From assembly GCA_018136815.1 (NCBI GenBank), contig CM030932.1:4936407-5000406 (forward strand): a stretch of DNA of 64,000 bases. Direction: 5' to 3'. The notes beneath the pieces were generated by a model. That model searched no databases. It was not told where the DNA came from and saw only the letters and a list, made by a program, of their open reading frames with translations. The translations under genes and the position numbers were made by a program. Origin of the DNA: Isochrysis galbana. Taxonomy: Eukaryota > Haptophyta > Isochrysidales > Isochrysidaceae. Positions within the stretch are counted from its first letter, which is position 1. The number at the start of each line of letters is the position of its first letter. This document shows, piece by piece, positions 52,571-62,561 of this stretch.

Positions 52571-54343
52571 CCTGTTTCTGATCTCCAACCTCCACCCACC
52601 GTCGCGGGCCTCCGCTCGCTTCCAAATCCGGCGGCTCGGCGCCATCCCGTCGATCCAAGCCTCGCCGGTGATGCTTCTGAGCGAGAGGTCATCCTAGCCT
52701 CGTGGGGCCAACTGTTTGAGGATGCCGCCTACGAGGTAGCCTCTCTCTACAGGAAGTCCGACGATTTCGAGCTCATCCACGCCATTCTCAACGGCGGCCT
52801 CTCTCGAGCCGGCAATGTTTGGCACTACCGCGTGTTTTTCGAGAAGGAGCACGTGACCAAGTGGGCTCGGAGCCGCTTCTTCCTCGACCGCACCCTCCAT
52901 CACCAAGTCCGAATGGGCAAAGAGCTTTCCGAGATCAAGTTCCCGAAGGGCCTGGCCTCGGACAACGTCCAGACAGCGGCCACCTCCTGGAATGATTTTC
53001 GTCTGTCCTTCATCAAGCCGCTCGAGCGCGCCCTCTCGCTCGGCTGCGACCACCGTGAAATCTTTACATCCTTGCTAGCGGCCGCCAACTTGTGCACCAC
53101 CGGCAACCAAAGGATCTACGCCTTCCTCCTCGATCTCGCCGAAGACCCGGTCCTCTCTCTCAACCCCGCGCTGGCCTGCGACGTGCTTCTCCGCAAGTGC
53201 GACGCCACCTTCGCGGCCAACGTGCCCGGCTTCGCCAAAGACTCCGCCTCCATGGAGTGGGACAGGCTCGTAGCCCGTGAAGCCGGCTCCGATCTCTTAG
53301 AGTTATCCAAGAATTTGGTGCGCGCGTACGTCCGCAAGATGGGTGACGCGAAGGTGGATGCCACGACGGTCTGGGACCACCCAAACATGTCGCACGATAT
53401 CAATCAACGATTCGAGTCCATCATTCGGAACGACAAGGTCGACGCGGCTCGCGGCGTGGATAACGCGACCAAGTTTGGCGAGTGTCTTGCAAAGACTCGC
53501 TTCCGCGTCGAGAACCACGAGCTCCCTCGCTCGGCCCTTTCGTGCGTCAACCTCTGCCAGCGCTACCTGAGCCCGTACGAACAAGCCCGTGCTAGCCAAC
53601 AACAGACGTCGGTCGCGGTCGCCGCCGTGACGCCGCCGGCGACTACTTCCAAGTCCACCAAGACCGCCAAGGTTGCTAAGGCTGCCTCTAACCCCGCGGA
53701 CACTACGGCTTCGATGGTCGCCGCCGTCCAAGCAGCGGTGGCCGAGGCATTAAAATCGCAAAACAACAACTCGAACCGCAAGGCGACTGGCGCTGACAAT
53801 CGTCGGGCTCCGCCTCCGCCTACGAATTACTCCGCATCGTCTCCGTTACCGGACGCACTTCTTGACCGTCCTCTCGGCAAAAGCACGTCTTCTCGTCGCC
53901 AATGTGATCCCCCTCCGAACGGCCTTGGGCTTCCGGCCGATTCGGGCCTCTCGGAATGGGATCCAGCTAGCTGGTCTCGAGCACGAGCCCGTTTCTGGCA
54001 AATTTCTCGTTACGCGGGTCACCCGGCCCTTCGCGCTGCGCTCACGCGCTGCCGTCCCTCGGATGCCACCATGACGGCGCCGCGTCTCGACGACTTAGAC
54101 CGCGACGTCAAGGAGTGGACCGACGCCAACGGCTGCGCGTACTGCGCCTTTCGTCCCCGGGCTCCATCTGGTACGCCCGAAGCAGACCTGTGGAAGTATG
54201 GCACGGGCGACGGAGCTCATAACCCCGTCGTTTGCCAACCGTACATTCGTTTTCTCTGCGAAGGTGGCAGTGGCGAGTGTGGTAACGACCCAGAAGTCCA
54301 CCGCCGCCTCCGCACGATGGTTGTTCTCCGTCCGGCCCAGTAG
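52571..54343 (+). CDS. Gag of a Ty3/gypsy-type element, 5' end in gap
   Basis: 590 visible residues, ending at TAG 54341-54343. The N-terminal part is helical and capsid-like (VILASWGQLFEDAAYEVASL, AATSWNDFRLSFIKPLERAL, LLAAANLCTTGNQRIYAFL). An Ala/Thr/Lys-rich linker follows, then a C-terminal Cys/His cluster (CAYCAFRPR, VVCQPYIRFLCEGGSGEC) that may bind nucleic acid in place of a standard CCHC knuckle. I identify it as Gag mainly from its position: the same frame continues after the stop into a pol with protease and ends in a chromodomain element. The frame has no other disruption. Confidence 0.65.
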   Translation, partial: PVSDLQPPPTVAGLRSLPNPAARRHPVDPSLAGDASEREVILASWGQLFEDAAYEVASLYRKSDDFELIHAILNGGLSRAGNVWHYRVFFEKEHVTKWARSRFFLDRTLHHQVRMGKELSEIKFPKGLASDNVQTAATSWNDFRLSFIKPLERALSLGCDHREIFTSLLAAANLCTTGNQRIYAFLLDLAEDPVLSLNPALACDVLLRKCDATFAANVPGFAKDSASMEWDRLVAREAGSDLLELSKNLVRAYVRKMGDAKVDATTVWDHPNMSHDINQRFESIIRNDKVDAARGVDNATKFGECLAKTRFRVENHELPRSALSCVNLCQRYLSPYEQARASQQQTSVAVAAVTPPATTSKSTKTAKVAKAASNPADTTASMVAAVQAAVAEALKSQNNNSNRKATGADNRRAPPPPTNYSASSPLPDALLDRPLGKSTSSRRQCDPPPNGLGLPADSGLSEWDPASWSRARARFWQISRYAGHPALRAALTRCRPSDATMTAPRLDDLDRDVKEWTDANGCAYCAFRPRAPSGTPEADLWKYGTGDGAHNPVVCQPYIRFLCEGGSGECGNDPEVHRRLRTMVVLRPAQ

Positions 54344-57300
54344 GTCGCCGGCGGGGCCCACGTCCGCGCTGTCACCCCGCTACCAGTCCAGGGTAGTGGG
54401 CCTGAACGCCACCCACCAAAAGATCGTATTATGCTACGGCCGAGTACTTCTACGGCCTCCAACCAGTACCCTAAGATTCCGCAAGTTCCAGACAAGCCCT
54501 TCCACCTCCACCCCCCTCTTTCTCCTGCCTCCTCGCCGATTACCCCTATTTCTCCCAATGCCGATAATTCCATCCTGGTTCTCGATATCACGCACGAGTC
54601 CTCCAAACCAAGTCAACCGTCCCCGCCTCTCTATCAACTCAAGCCGCTGAACCGCTACCCCACGCCACTCCCCAAGCATCAACAGTCCAAGACCTCACGG
54701 TCTGCGAAAATCCAGCCGCCGCAGGCCCAATCCAACCTTCAATCTCTCAAATCAAATTTCGCATGTCCGAGCCACAAAACGTCTCCCGAGTACGAGTCCG
54801 AGTCCAAGTCACGTTCGGAATTGCCCTCTTCGTCTTACGCCACCGCGCGCCCATCTACGAGTCTGAGCCCAGTCCAGTCATCACCGGTATCACCAGTCTC
54901 CATCGCTACGACGATGGAGGCGCAGTTCTCCGGTTCTTCCCCACTTTCTTTCGAGTCCGAGTCCAAGCCTGTTTTGAGCAAACCCCGTTCTGAGCCATCC
55001 GAGTCCGAGTCCGAGTTTACAATGTCACCGAGCCCTACCACGCGGTCGACCGCAGGATTAACGGAGCTCCAGCCACCCACTGAGCCTCCGACGACCACTC
55101 CTTCCGAGGGAGTGTTCACCTTCGGTCCTCCACGCCCCGAGTCTGAGTCATTTGGAATCTCCGGTCACTTCCAGAATTCCAACCACAACCGAGCCCCGTT
55201 TCACGAGCCACCGCGTATCGAGTCCAAACACAAGCTGACGCCGAAGCCCTCGACGACAGCCACTGTGTCCTTATCCCAGCCACCGTTTCGAGTCTCGCCG
55301 CAGCCGGCCTGCCACTCCAGCAAGCTGCACGCCGCCGAGCCGATCCCTTCCGTTTCCGTTCCGAGTCCGAGTCCAATCGCACAAGACAATGCATCCCGAG
55401 CCCGCGTAATCAAGCCCGTCACCGAGTCCGAGATTACGGCCGCACCGAGCCAACCGGTGCTGGCCACCGTGCCCCTATCGTCATCACAAGCTTCAGCCTC
55501 GTCCTCACCGACGGTTGCGACGCCAGGGGGCTTCACCTTTGGGCCGGCACCGTCCGTTCCCATTTCGAAAGTGAGCCCTGTTTTCAGTGCCCAGCACGCC
55601 AGAAACGACGAGTCCGAGTCCGAGTACCAATTAACGTCACCGCGGAGTCTGCGGTCGACCACCGGCGTTCCCACGCCACCCCATCAACCGAGAGCCATGG
55701 AGGAGCTGGCACAGCCGTCTCCTAGCCCCTCTGAAGTCGCCGAGTCTTCCGAATTCGAGTCTGAATCCACCGTAATTTCAGCGGTCCATCCACCCGCTAG
55801 CCCGAGCCAAGTCCTCCGAAGAATGCTTCGCATTGCAGAACCTCTTCGGCCACCACCCACGCCAGCCGCTGCCGCAGAGCCACCACCCTGGCCTCAGCCT
55901 TCCCCGCAGCCGGCTTCTACGACAGCCACGTCCCTTCTTTCGCCGGCGCCGACCCCGCCGACGACAGATTGCAACGAAGTCGATGCCTGGCCCGATTCCT
56001 CTCCCGACGTGACCATGGAGAGTGACCACAACTCCCTTGCACGTCGAGGAACGGCCGCCTCCCAAACCGAGCTTCTACGCCCATTGAGCCAGCCCAACCG
56101 AGTCTCTAAGCCATGTCCTTCATGTCTCTCACCGGTGGTCTCGCGGCCGCGGCGTCCGTCGCCGCAATCCGACACCCCACTTCTCCGAGTTTCTTCGTCA
56201 ATCCCGTCCTCTGAGCCCGTCTCCACGTCGTCGATATCCGAGTCTTCTTCTATTCGTCCTACGTCGCCGCGGCCACCGGTCGCAGCCTCCAAGCACTGCC
56301 TGCCTCTCGATACCACTGCCACCGCCATCATGCGCGTGGCAGCGATCAATGCGTCCGCAATCCAGTCCTTCGATTCCTCTCGAAACAACTCCGATGTCGG
56401 CACCCGCGATGATACCCCGTCACCCGCTCTCCACGCTCTCGCCTCTCTTCGTGCACGAGCGAGCGGCTCTGCGGTGGTATTACCTCGGCACCTCACGGAG
56501 GCAGCCCAAGAGCTCCGCCGGCCGCGCAGTGGCACCATAGCCTCGCCTGCCGCCGCGCTACCCAAGCACTTCGATGAGCTTTGCGCTGAGCTCACGAAGA
56601 CGAGTCAACAAGTCCAAGACGGGCTGACTTCTGGCTGTCACGCCCCACGAGTTCTCGTCGTTGGTGAGACTAGCGGCGTCGTCTCCTCCATGTTCCTACT
56701 CGCCGGAGCTGATGTAGCTACGTGCGATTTGTATCCTTCCGAGATTGACTACGTGCCCCACTTCCAAGGCGACGCGCTTCATGTCCAAAACCTAGGTTGG
56801 GACCTAGTCATCGCCCACCCGCCCTGCACGTACCTCTCCGCCGTCAGCAGTCAATGGCTCTCCCAAGAACCCGGACGTCGTGCCGCTCTTGAGTCGGCCG
56901 CCCGCGTCTTCAAGTCAATGGCCTCCGCCACTGCTCCGTTTGTAGCGGTTGAAACCCCTCGGATGCATGCGGAAGCTCGCCGTTTAGTCGGGGGGTTGAC
57001 CCCGACCCAAGTCGTCCAACCCTGGGAGCACGGCACTGGACACCAGAAAGCCACGGGGTTGTACCTCACCAAAGGGCTGCCGCCCCTCCAGCCAACCTGC
57101 GTCGTGGATGGCCGTGAGTCGGCCATGGCTAACCTCTCTCCTTCACCGCACCGTGGCGCTCTCCGCAGCCGCACCTACGTCGGCGTAGCTGGAGCGATGG
57201 CGATCCATTGGATGCCTGTTCTTCTTCGATATTTGAGCCAACAGGGAGACCAGGCATCGACGAAGAAACTGTCCGCGTTGGAGCTACTCGCTTGCGCGCG

Positions 57301-59364
57301 GCGCAGCCTATTGGACCGGCCTTCACTAAGTTCAACCGAGGCTACCGCCTACGAGCCGTGGTCGGCTCTTCATCGTTATGAGAGGGGGAGGGAATCTAGT
57401 GAAGTTTCTTCCGACCCCGTTGTTTCCCGTCCAGCTACTCCCGAGACAAACAACCACGAAGACCAAAAAGAAACCCACGATAACTACGACAACGACACGC
57501 CACTCTACGCCTCCGAGTCTACTCTCCACGACCCATTCTCTCCATGGACCGCCCCGCCTCCGGCACGCGCGAGCTCGCCGCGTCCGACGACGCCGACGAC
57601 TCTCCGGAAGCGGCGCCAACAATGGCAATCATTCGGAGTGAACGGGGACCAGAAATGGTCCAACGTCACGCTCGAAACCGCTGACGAAATAAGAGCGCAA
57701 GCTCTAGCCGGACGAGGCGCCGACGAGGAATCCGACCTCGCCGCTGCCGTCCGAGCGCCAATCGAGTTCGTGGAAGCCAAAGGCATCCGCGCCGAAGAGT
57801 TAGCCTCACTAGTTCGAAGACCCAAGACAGAAGCCCAAGCCCGTCTCGAGAAAGATTGGGAAAAGATGTCCGACCACCCGAGGCACCCCACCGACAAGAG
57901 AGGCCTGGGCTACACTAGCCCCAAGCTATCACCCTGCCCCTCTACCCACGAGGACGACGCCTCTAGGCCCTATGCCACGATAGCGGCAGTCGGAGTACCC
58001 GAAGAGACGACGTCCACTTTGACGAAGAATTCACCCGAGCAACCACTCTGTCGACCAACCCTGTCCCCGTCCGACACCATCGCATACGTGACCGCGCACC
58101 GACCGGAGAGTGTCGTGGATACCCTGCCCTCAGCTTACCCAAGGCATTGTCTATATGTTCGAGATCTAATGGTCTGCCGCTCCGGCGAGGCTACCAGCAA
58201 AGAAGGAGTCATCTTAGCCGACTCCGCCCTCACGGTCAACAGCACCCTCGCTGACACCGGAGCTGGCCCGTCGGTCGTGACCACTTCCCTCTTGTCCAGC
58301 CTACCCAACGACGCATGCGTCGAGCGGCTGCCGCAAGCCGTAGTGACACCGCTCCATGGCCCAGACGGCCTACCTCTTATCGCGCGAGGCAAGGCTCGAA
58401 TCGTCTTCTCCGTCGGCGGATTTCTCTTTCGTCATACGTTCATGGTGATTGAAGGCAGCCCGATGCTGCTGCTCGGGAACGACTTCTTAGCCACGCACGC
58501 CGCTTCGATTCAGCTCGCCTCCGACAGCGCGGACGGCTCTATCACCCTCGGTGCTCCATCCACGGTGGCTCCTCTTGGGGTTAATGGCAGTCCAAGCCCC
58601 GACGCCCCGCCGATCTTTCGCGTCTCGACGTCACCGATAGCGATGGTCCCTGTCAGCCTGACTTGTGCACAAGTCTGTCCGACCTCCGCGAACCCAATTA
58701 CGACTGACTTCTTCCGAGGGCCGCAGGCCGCCGAAAACGACAACCAGCTAGTCTCCGAGCCTCTCTTCAACACGGCCGATGAGTTTGCCGCCAAAGCGCC
58801 GGCATCATGTGGCTCCGAGTACCTCCTATATACCCACGAACCTATCACGATCCCGGCCTATCATCGGGCAACGTTTCACGTCCGAATTCCACTAGCTCTT
58901 CGAGAACACGAAGATTGCGCCATGCTCGTGGACCGACTACCGACGCGTGAAACGATCGATAGCTCTCCTCTCGTCATCCCTCAAGTAGAGAGGCCGAACT
59001 CCAACCACACCATCGCGATTACGGTGGTCAATACTGACCCCAAACCTCTACATCTTCCGTCGTTCCATCCTGTAGCTTCGTTACAGGTTCGATTCAAGAT
59101 TCACGCTGGAACTTATCACCGCGTCGGTGACAATAACTCGCCGGATGTGATTGAGTCGCTCAACGAGGACCAACGCAAGCTCCTCGAGGCAGCCAAGATC
59201 GACCCCGAGGGCCGTCTCTCGATGCCCCAACGTGAACAAGTTCGTCGTCTACTGGCCCGACGTATCGCTGCTTTCGCAATTGACCCGACTAACCCGAATC
59301 ACACTCACGTGATGGAGGTAGAGCTACCGCTCAACCCCGGAGCCGAAGCTCACCGTCACGCACC
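54344..59364 (+). mobile_element. Pol with DNA methyltransferase-like domain and retropepsin, truncated before RT
   Basis: The same frame as Gag continues past the UAG with no other stop; the first ATG is at 54431 (numbering from there). Residues 1-730 are Ser/Pro-rich with repeated ESESE and FTFGP modules. Residues 738-937 form a cytosine-C5 methyltransferase-like domain (separate entry). Then come a charged linker and a retropepsin with LADTGAGPSVV (D1275) and LLLGNDFLATHAA. Next is a segment leading into reverse transcriptase (VRRLLARRIAAFAIDPT, then HVMEVELPLNPGAE). Similarity to pol stops near 59364, where a GGGGGAACAAACAACTTGCT repeat begins; RT, RNase H and integrase are absent. The chromodomain and LTR at 61966 and 62562 look like the 3' end of the same kind of element. 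Confidence 0.8.
56640..57245 (+). CDS. Phage-like cytosine-C5 DNA methyltransferase domain within Pol
   Basis: Pol residues 738-937. It opens with APRVLVVGETSGVV and ADVATCDLYPSEIDYVPHFQ (cofactor-site region). Then WDLVIAHPPCTYLSAVSSQW carries the catalytic-type PPC (C799), AVETPR gives the E-x-P of motif VI (E841), and QPWEHGTGHQKATGLYL, GLPPLQP and RSRTYVGVAGAM (R912, R914) follow. This order and the HPPCTYL, QPW.hG.g..K and GLPPL motifs are those of short phage and prophage C5-methyltransferase-like proteins. All motif residues I can check are present, so activity is possible. The coding frame is continuous with the Gag and protease parts, so it is a domain of the retroelement polyprotein, not a nested host gene. 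Confidence 0.75.
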
Positions 59365-59425
59365 GTGGGTAGGGGGAACAAACAACTTGCTGGGGAATGC
59401 CGCCCGCTCGTGTCGTTTTCGCTCG
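59365..59425 (+). repeat. Hairpin-repeat end at the pol breakpoint
   Basis: GGGGGAACAAACAACTTGCT and GGGGAATGCCGCCCGCTCGT match the 200-bp units at 60506-61108. Confidence 0.85.
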
Positions 59426-59439
59426 ATGATGGGTGGAAC

Positions 59440-60285
59440 TCAGTGAGTGTCCGGTAACTCCTGCTTGTTGGTCAGCGGTGAGCTGATCGACGCGCGCTCC
59501 AAGGGCGCCAGCTCAGGATGAGCTTCCAAGTACTTCCACACACTTTGGACCTCTTTGCTCTTCAAAGGCTTCCAAATTACCGCCTCTTTGTCGACAAAGG
59601 ACATGACGCCTCGCAGGGCCTGGCTGAACGCGCCATTCACTGCGGGCGGGCATCTGTAGAGGGCCAACTCTTCCAGCTGATGCAACACCTTGCTGTCTCT
59701 CAAGTTGCCCCCCAGGTCCACCTCCTCGACTTCCGTGAGCTTGAGGTTCTCCAACGCTGCGAGTGCATCGACGTTGCCCAAGACTTCGGTTACGTGGGCC
59801 TCCATTCGTTTGATGCGTTGGCCCGCCTTGTCAATGACCAACCGCCCACAACCCGAAAGGGAGAGCTCCTCGAGCAGAGGGAGCATGGTACCCCCCGTTA
59901 TCTCCGACATCAGAAGGGTCCCGTGCCGTTGTTTGTCGAGGCATCTCAGACGGAGTTTTCTGACCTTAATCCCCTCCGCGACGCTCGCTGAGTATGCGAG
60001 GAGCGCGGACCAGAAATGCCGGAAGTCTTCTTGGGTCTGCACATCCAGGTTCAATTCGATGCTGTGGTATTTCTTCCTCGAGTCCGTATCCTGAAGCGCG
60101 GCCTTCACCTCCTCGCCCTTGTTCGCGTGCAATACGTCACCCGTCAACCCCCTCACCAACAGTCTGAAGATCCCGCTGAAGTGCTTTCGTGGCAATTGAA
60201 GAGCTAGCTTTTTGGTGGATTGCTCGATGGGGGCCTCGGGACCATTCTGGGGGAGGAGAGACAATGCAAGGTTTCTATGCTCCAT
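59440..60285 (-). CDS. Leucine-rich-repeat-like protein between hairpin repeats
   Basis: 281 residues from the ATG at 60285 to TGA, intact. The pattern of IELNLDV, VRKLRLRCL, LLEELSLSGCGRLVI, LENLKLTEVEEVDLGGN and HQLEELALYRCPP is that of irregular leucine-rich repeats with about 30-40-residue spacing. No signal peptide or membrane segment. The C-terminal segment (VWKYLEAHPELAPLERASIS) is helical. Copies of the hairpin repeat stand on both sides (59365 and from 60340), so the gene may have been captured by, or surrounded by, that element. It lies inside the region where the gypsy RT-integrase should be. Base composition is milder than the repeats. Confidence 0.6.
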   Translation of the reverse strand: MEHRNLALSLLPQNGPEAPIEQSTKKLALQLPRKHFSGIFRLLVRGLTGDVLHANKGEEVKAALQDTDSRKKYHSIELNLDVQTQEDFRHFWSALLAYSASVAEGIKVRKLRLRCLDKQRHGTLLMSEITGGTMLPLLEELSLSGCGRLVIDKAGQRIKRMEAHVTEVLGNVDALAALENLKLTEVEEVDLGGNLRDSKVLHQLEELALYRCPPAVNGAFSQALRGVMSFVDKEAVIWKPLKSKEVQSVWKYLEAHPELAPLERASISSPLTNKQELPDTH

Positions 60286-60339
60286 TTCTGGTTGTCAAAC
60301 AATAAAAATGAAGGGGAAGAAGGTTGTCGGCCGCTAATC

Positions 60340-61250
60340 CGTTCCGCGTGAGGGAGTAAGGGGGCTCCCAGGAAGTTGTTTGGTCCCCCCCCCACCGCCG
60401 TACGCGGGAAGTTGTCAGATTTCACTGGAAAAGCGAGCACGCAGGGGCCGCTAATCTGACAACTTTCCGCGTACGGGGTAGGGGGGGACGACCCAACAAC
60501 TTCCTGGGGAATGCCGCTCGCTCGTGCAGCCCTCCTCCCCAACTCGTGCAGCGACCCCAGAAAGTTGTTGATTTCCCCCCCTCCCCCCGCACGCGGAAGG
60601 TTGTCAGATTAGTGCGCGGTTTGCGATGGGAGATGCGCGGTTTGCAAGGGGGCAAATCTGACAACGTTCCGCGTGAGGGGGGAGGGGGGAGAACAAACAA
60701 CTTTCTGGGGAATGCCGCCCGCTCGTGCAGCCCTCCTCCCCAACTCGTGCAGCGCTCCCAAAAAGTTGTTTGTTTCCCCCCCTACCCCCTCACGCGGAAG
60801 GTTGTCAGATTAGTGCGCGGTTTTCGACAAGGATGCGCGGTTTGCAAGGGGGCAAATCTGACAACGTTCCGCGTGAGGGGGGAGGGGGGAGAACAAACAA
60901 CTTTCTGGGGAATGCCGCCCGCTCGTGCAGCCCTCCTCCCCAACTCGTGCAGCGCTCCCAAAAAGTTGTTTGTTTCCCCCCCTACCCCCTCACGCGGAAG
61001 GTTGTCAGATTAGTGCGCGGTTTTCGACAAGGATGCGCGGTTTGCAAGGGGGCAAATCTGACAACTTTCCGCGTGAGGGGGGGAGGGGGGAGAACAAACA
61101 ACTTTCTGGGGAATGCCGCCCGCTCGTGCAGCCCTCCTCCCCAACTCGTGCAGCGCTCCCAGGAAGTGGTTGATTTCCCCCCCTATCCCCCGCACGCGGA
61201 AGGTTGTCAGATTAGTGCGCGGGTTGTGATGGGAGTGCGCGGTTTTCGAG
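60340..61250 (+). repeat. 200-bp tandem hairpin repeats
   Basis: Units start (GGGGAATGCC) at 60506, 60707, 60907 and 61108, spacing 200-201. Each unit contains arms such as CACGCGGAAGGTTGTCAGAT and, inverted, ATCTGACAACGTTCCGCGTG around a GCGCGGTTTGC centre, so each can fold into a long hairpin. A more diverged pair lies at 60360-60505. Open frames through the array follow the repeat and are not genes. Confidence 0.9.
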
Positions 61251-61254
61251 GGGT

Positions 61255-61962
61255 CCTGTGAAGCTTTTGTAGAATTCTGCCGGCAGTGCGTCCGGCCCCG
61301 CGCTTTTGCCGTTTCCTATCTGTGTTATGGCGTCTAGTAGCTCTTCCATCGTGATCCTCCCTTCTATCGCGCTGCTATCGTGCGTGTTCAGCGGGCGCGC
61401 TTCCAGTAGCGCTTCCATCTCGTAGTCCCTTTCGTTGCGTCGTTCTTGATATAGCCACGCGTAGTATTTGCGTAGCTCTCTGCGTATCTCCGCGTCGTCT
61501 GTTGTTGTGTCCCTCGCCCCTTCGTCCGGGGCGTTCCAGTTCCCCGTGATGTAGAGCTCCGGGATGGCGCTATTGGAGGTGCGGGATTGGAATTTCTGGA
61601 AGAATTCCTTCGTCATTCTTTCCTCATGCTTGAGGGCGTCGAAACTTTCTTTGGTCGTCGGCCTGGATGTTTTCCGGATCTTATCTATCGTGTCGTTTAG
61701 TTCGCGTATCCTGTCCAGTTTCCTGGCGTCCGGCTCTCCGTCGTCTAGTTCTATCCCTAGTATGGCGAGTTCGTCTATCGCTTTGGCTATCTCTTGGTGT
61801 TCCTTTCCTTGTCTCGTCGCCCATAGTAGATAGGTGGCCACCGCCCTCTTGGCACTGCCCCACGCGTCGTCGACCTCCTCGTCTGGGGTCTCTGGGTTTA
61901 TGTGGCTCTTCCATAGGTGCGTTACCACCCTTTGTGTATCCTCTGATGCAAAGAGCTCGCTG
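61255..61962 (-). mobile_element. LINE fragment: endonuclease-RT linker and RT start
   Basis: Minus-strand frame reads KSHINPETPDEEVDDAWGSA, ELNDTIDKIRKTSRPT and EERMTKEFFQKFQ, then LLDAITQIGNGKSAGPDALP and AEFYKSF. The G-K-S-A-G-P-D-x-x-P-x-E-F-Y-K pattern is RT motif 0/1 of non-LTR elements. It ends right there, at the hairpin repeats, and at its other end joins the gypsy chromodomain. Confidence 0.75.
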
Positions 61963-61965
61963 TCT

Positions 61966-62304
61966 ATGCTCGCTGAAGATGAGTACTTGGTCGAAGAGTT
62001 ACTCGATCGCAAGGGCGATGGAGTTTCATTCAAGTATCTCGTCAAATGGCGCGGCTATCCTCGTTCTGAAGCTACTTGGGAGTCTCGAATTGAGTTGCTG
62101 CGGCGTTGTGCTGATCTAGTTGAGTCGTATGACGCCAATTTCGACAGCCGTCCGGTTCAACCTCAAGCTCTCTCCAATTCAAACTCCTCTTCAAGTCCAA
62201 GTTCAAGTTCCCAATCAAATCAAATACCACGACCAATTCAAGAGCCCAAGCGTATTCCTCCTGATCTGCCTTCAAATCGTACCCGTTCTCGTTCACGATC
62301 GTAG
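61966..62304 (+). pseudogene. Gypsy integrase C-terminal chromodomain
   Basis: Reads EYLVEELLDRKGDGVSFKYL, VKWRGYPRSEATWE and ELLRRCADLVESYD, the chromodomain core (aromatic cage Y, W, W) typical of chromovirus integrase tails. A Ser/Pro/Arg-rich end follows, with a stop at 62302. The rest of the integrase is missing upstream, where a LINE fragment abuts near 61962. Confidence 0.85.
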
Positions 62305-62561
62305 CGCTAAGTCGACCGGAAGTGGATGATTAGCGTCGCGTCAGCGCCTGACCCAGCGCAACTGCCCGAGCAAAACTCCTGTAAAAGGGAGAACGTGGTA
62401 GGACGTGACGTACGAAATCGGGGGCCGCCGCGCTAAGCTGCCGATTTTGTGCTCGCTTTGGATCCATGGGTTAATCCTCCTCCTCTAGGTCTCTCGTCTC
62501 GTATGGTTAAATGAACTCTCTTGGCTCGACATCGGGAGACGTCTCGATTTAAGTCGGGGGG
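62305..62561 (+). other. Gypsy 3' untranslated region with polypurine tract
   Basis: No ORF. Ends AAGTCGGGGGG directly before TGTTGTATTCC, a fitting polypurine tract. Confidence 0.6.

Noticed and set aside
54763..57641. Several short frames overlapping Pol
   Set aside because: Shadow frames of the 1671-residue Pol ORF, which has recognisable domains.
60340..61250. CRISPR-like array
   Set aside because: Units are about 200 bp, adjacent and homologous throughout, without short repeats and unique spacers; the window is eukaryotic.
60546..61261. Plus-strand frames in the hairpin repeat array
   Set aside because: They repeat with the 200-bp units and change frame with the unit length; no evidence of selection.
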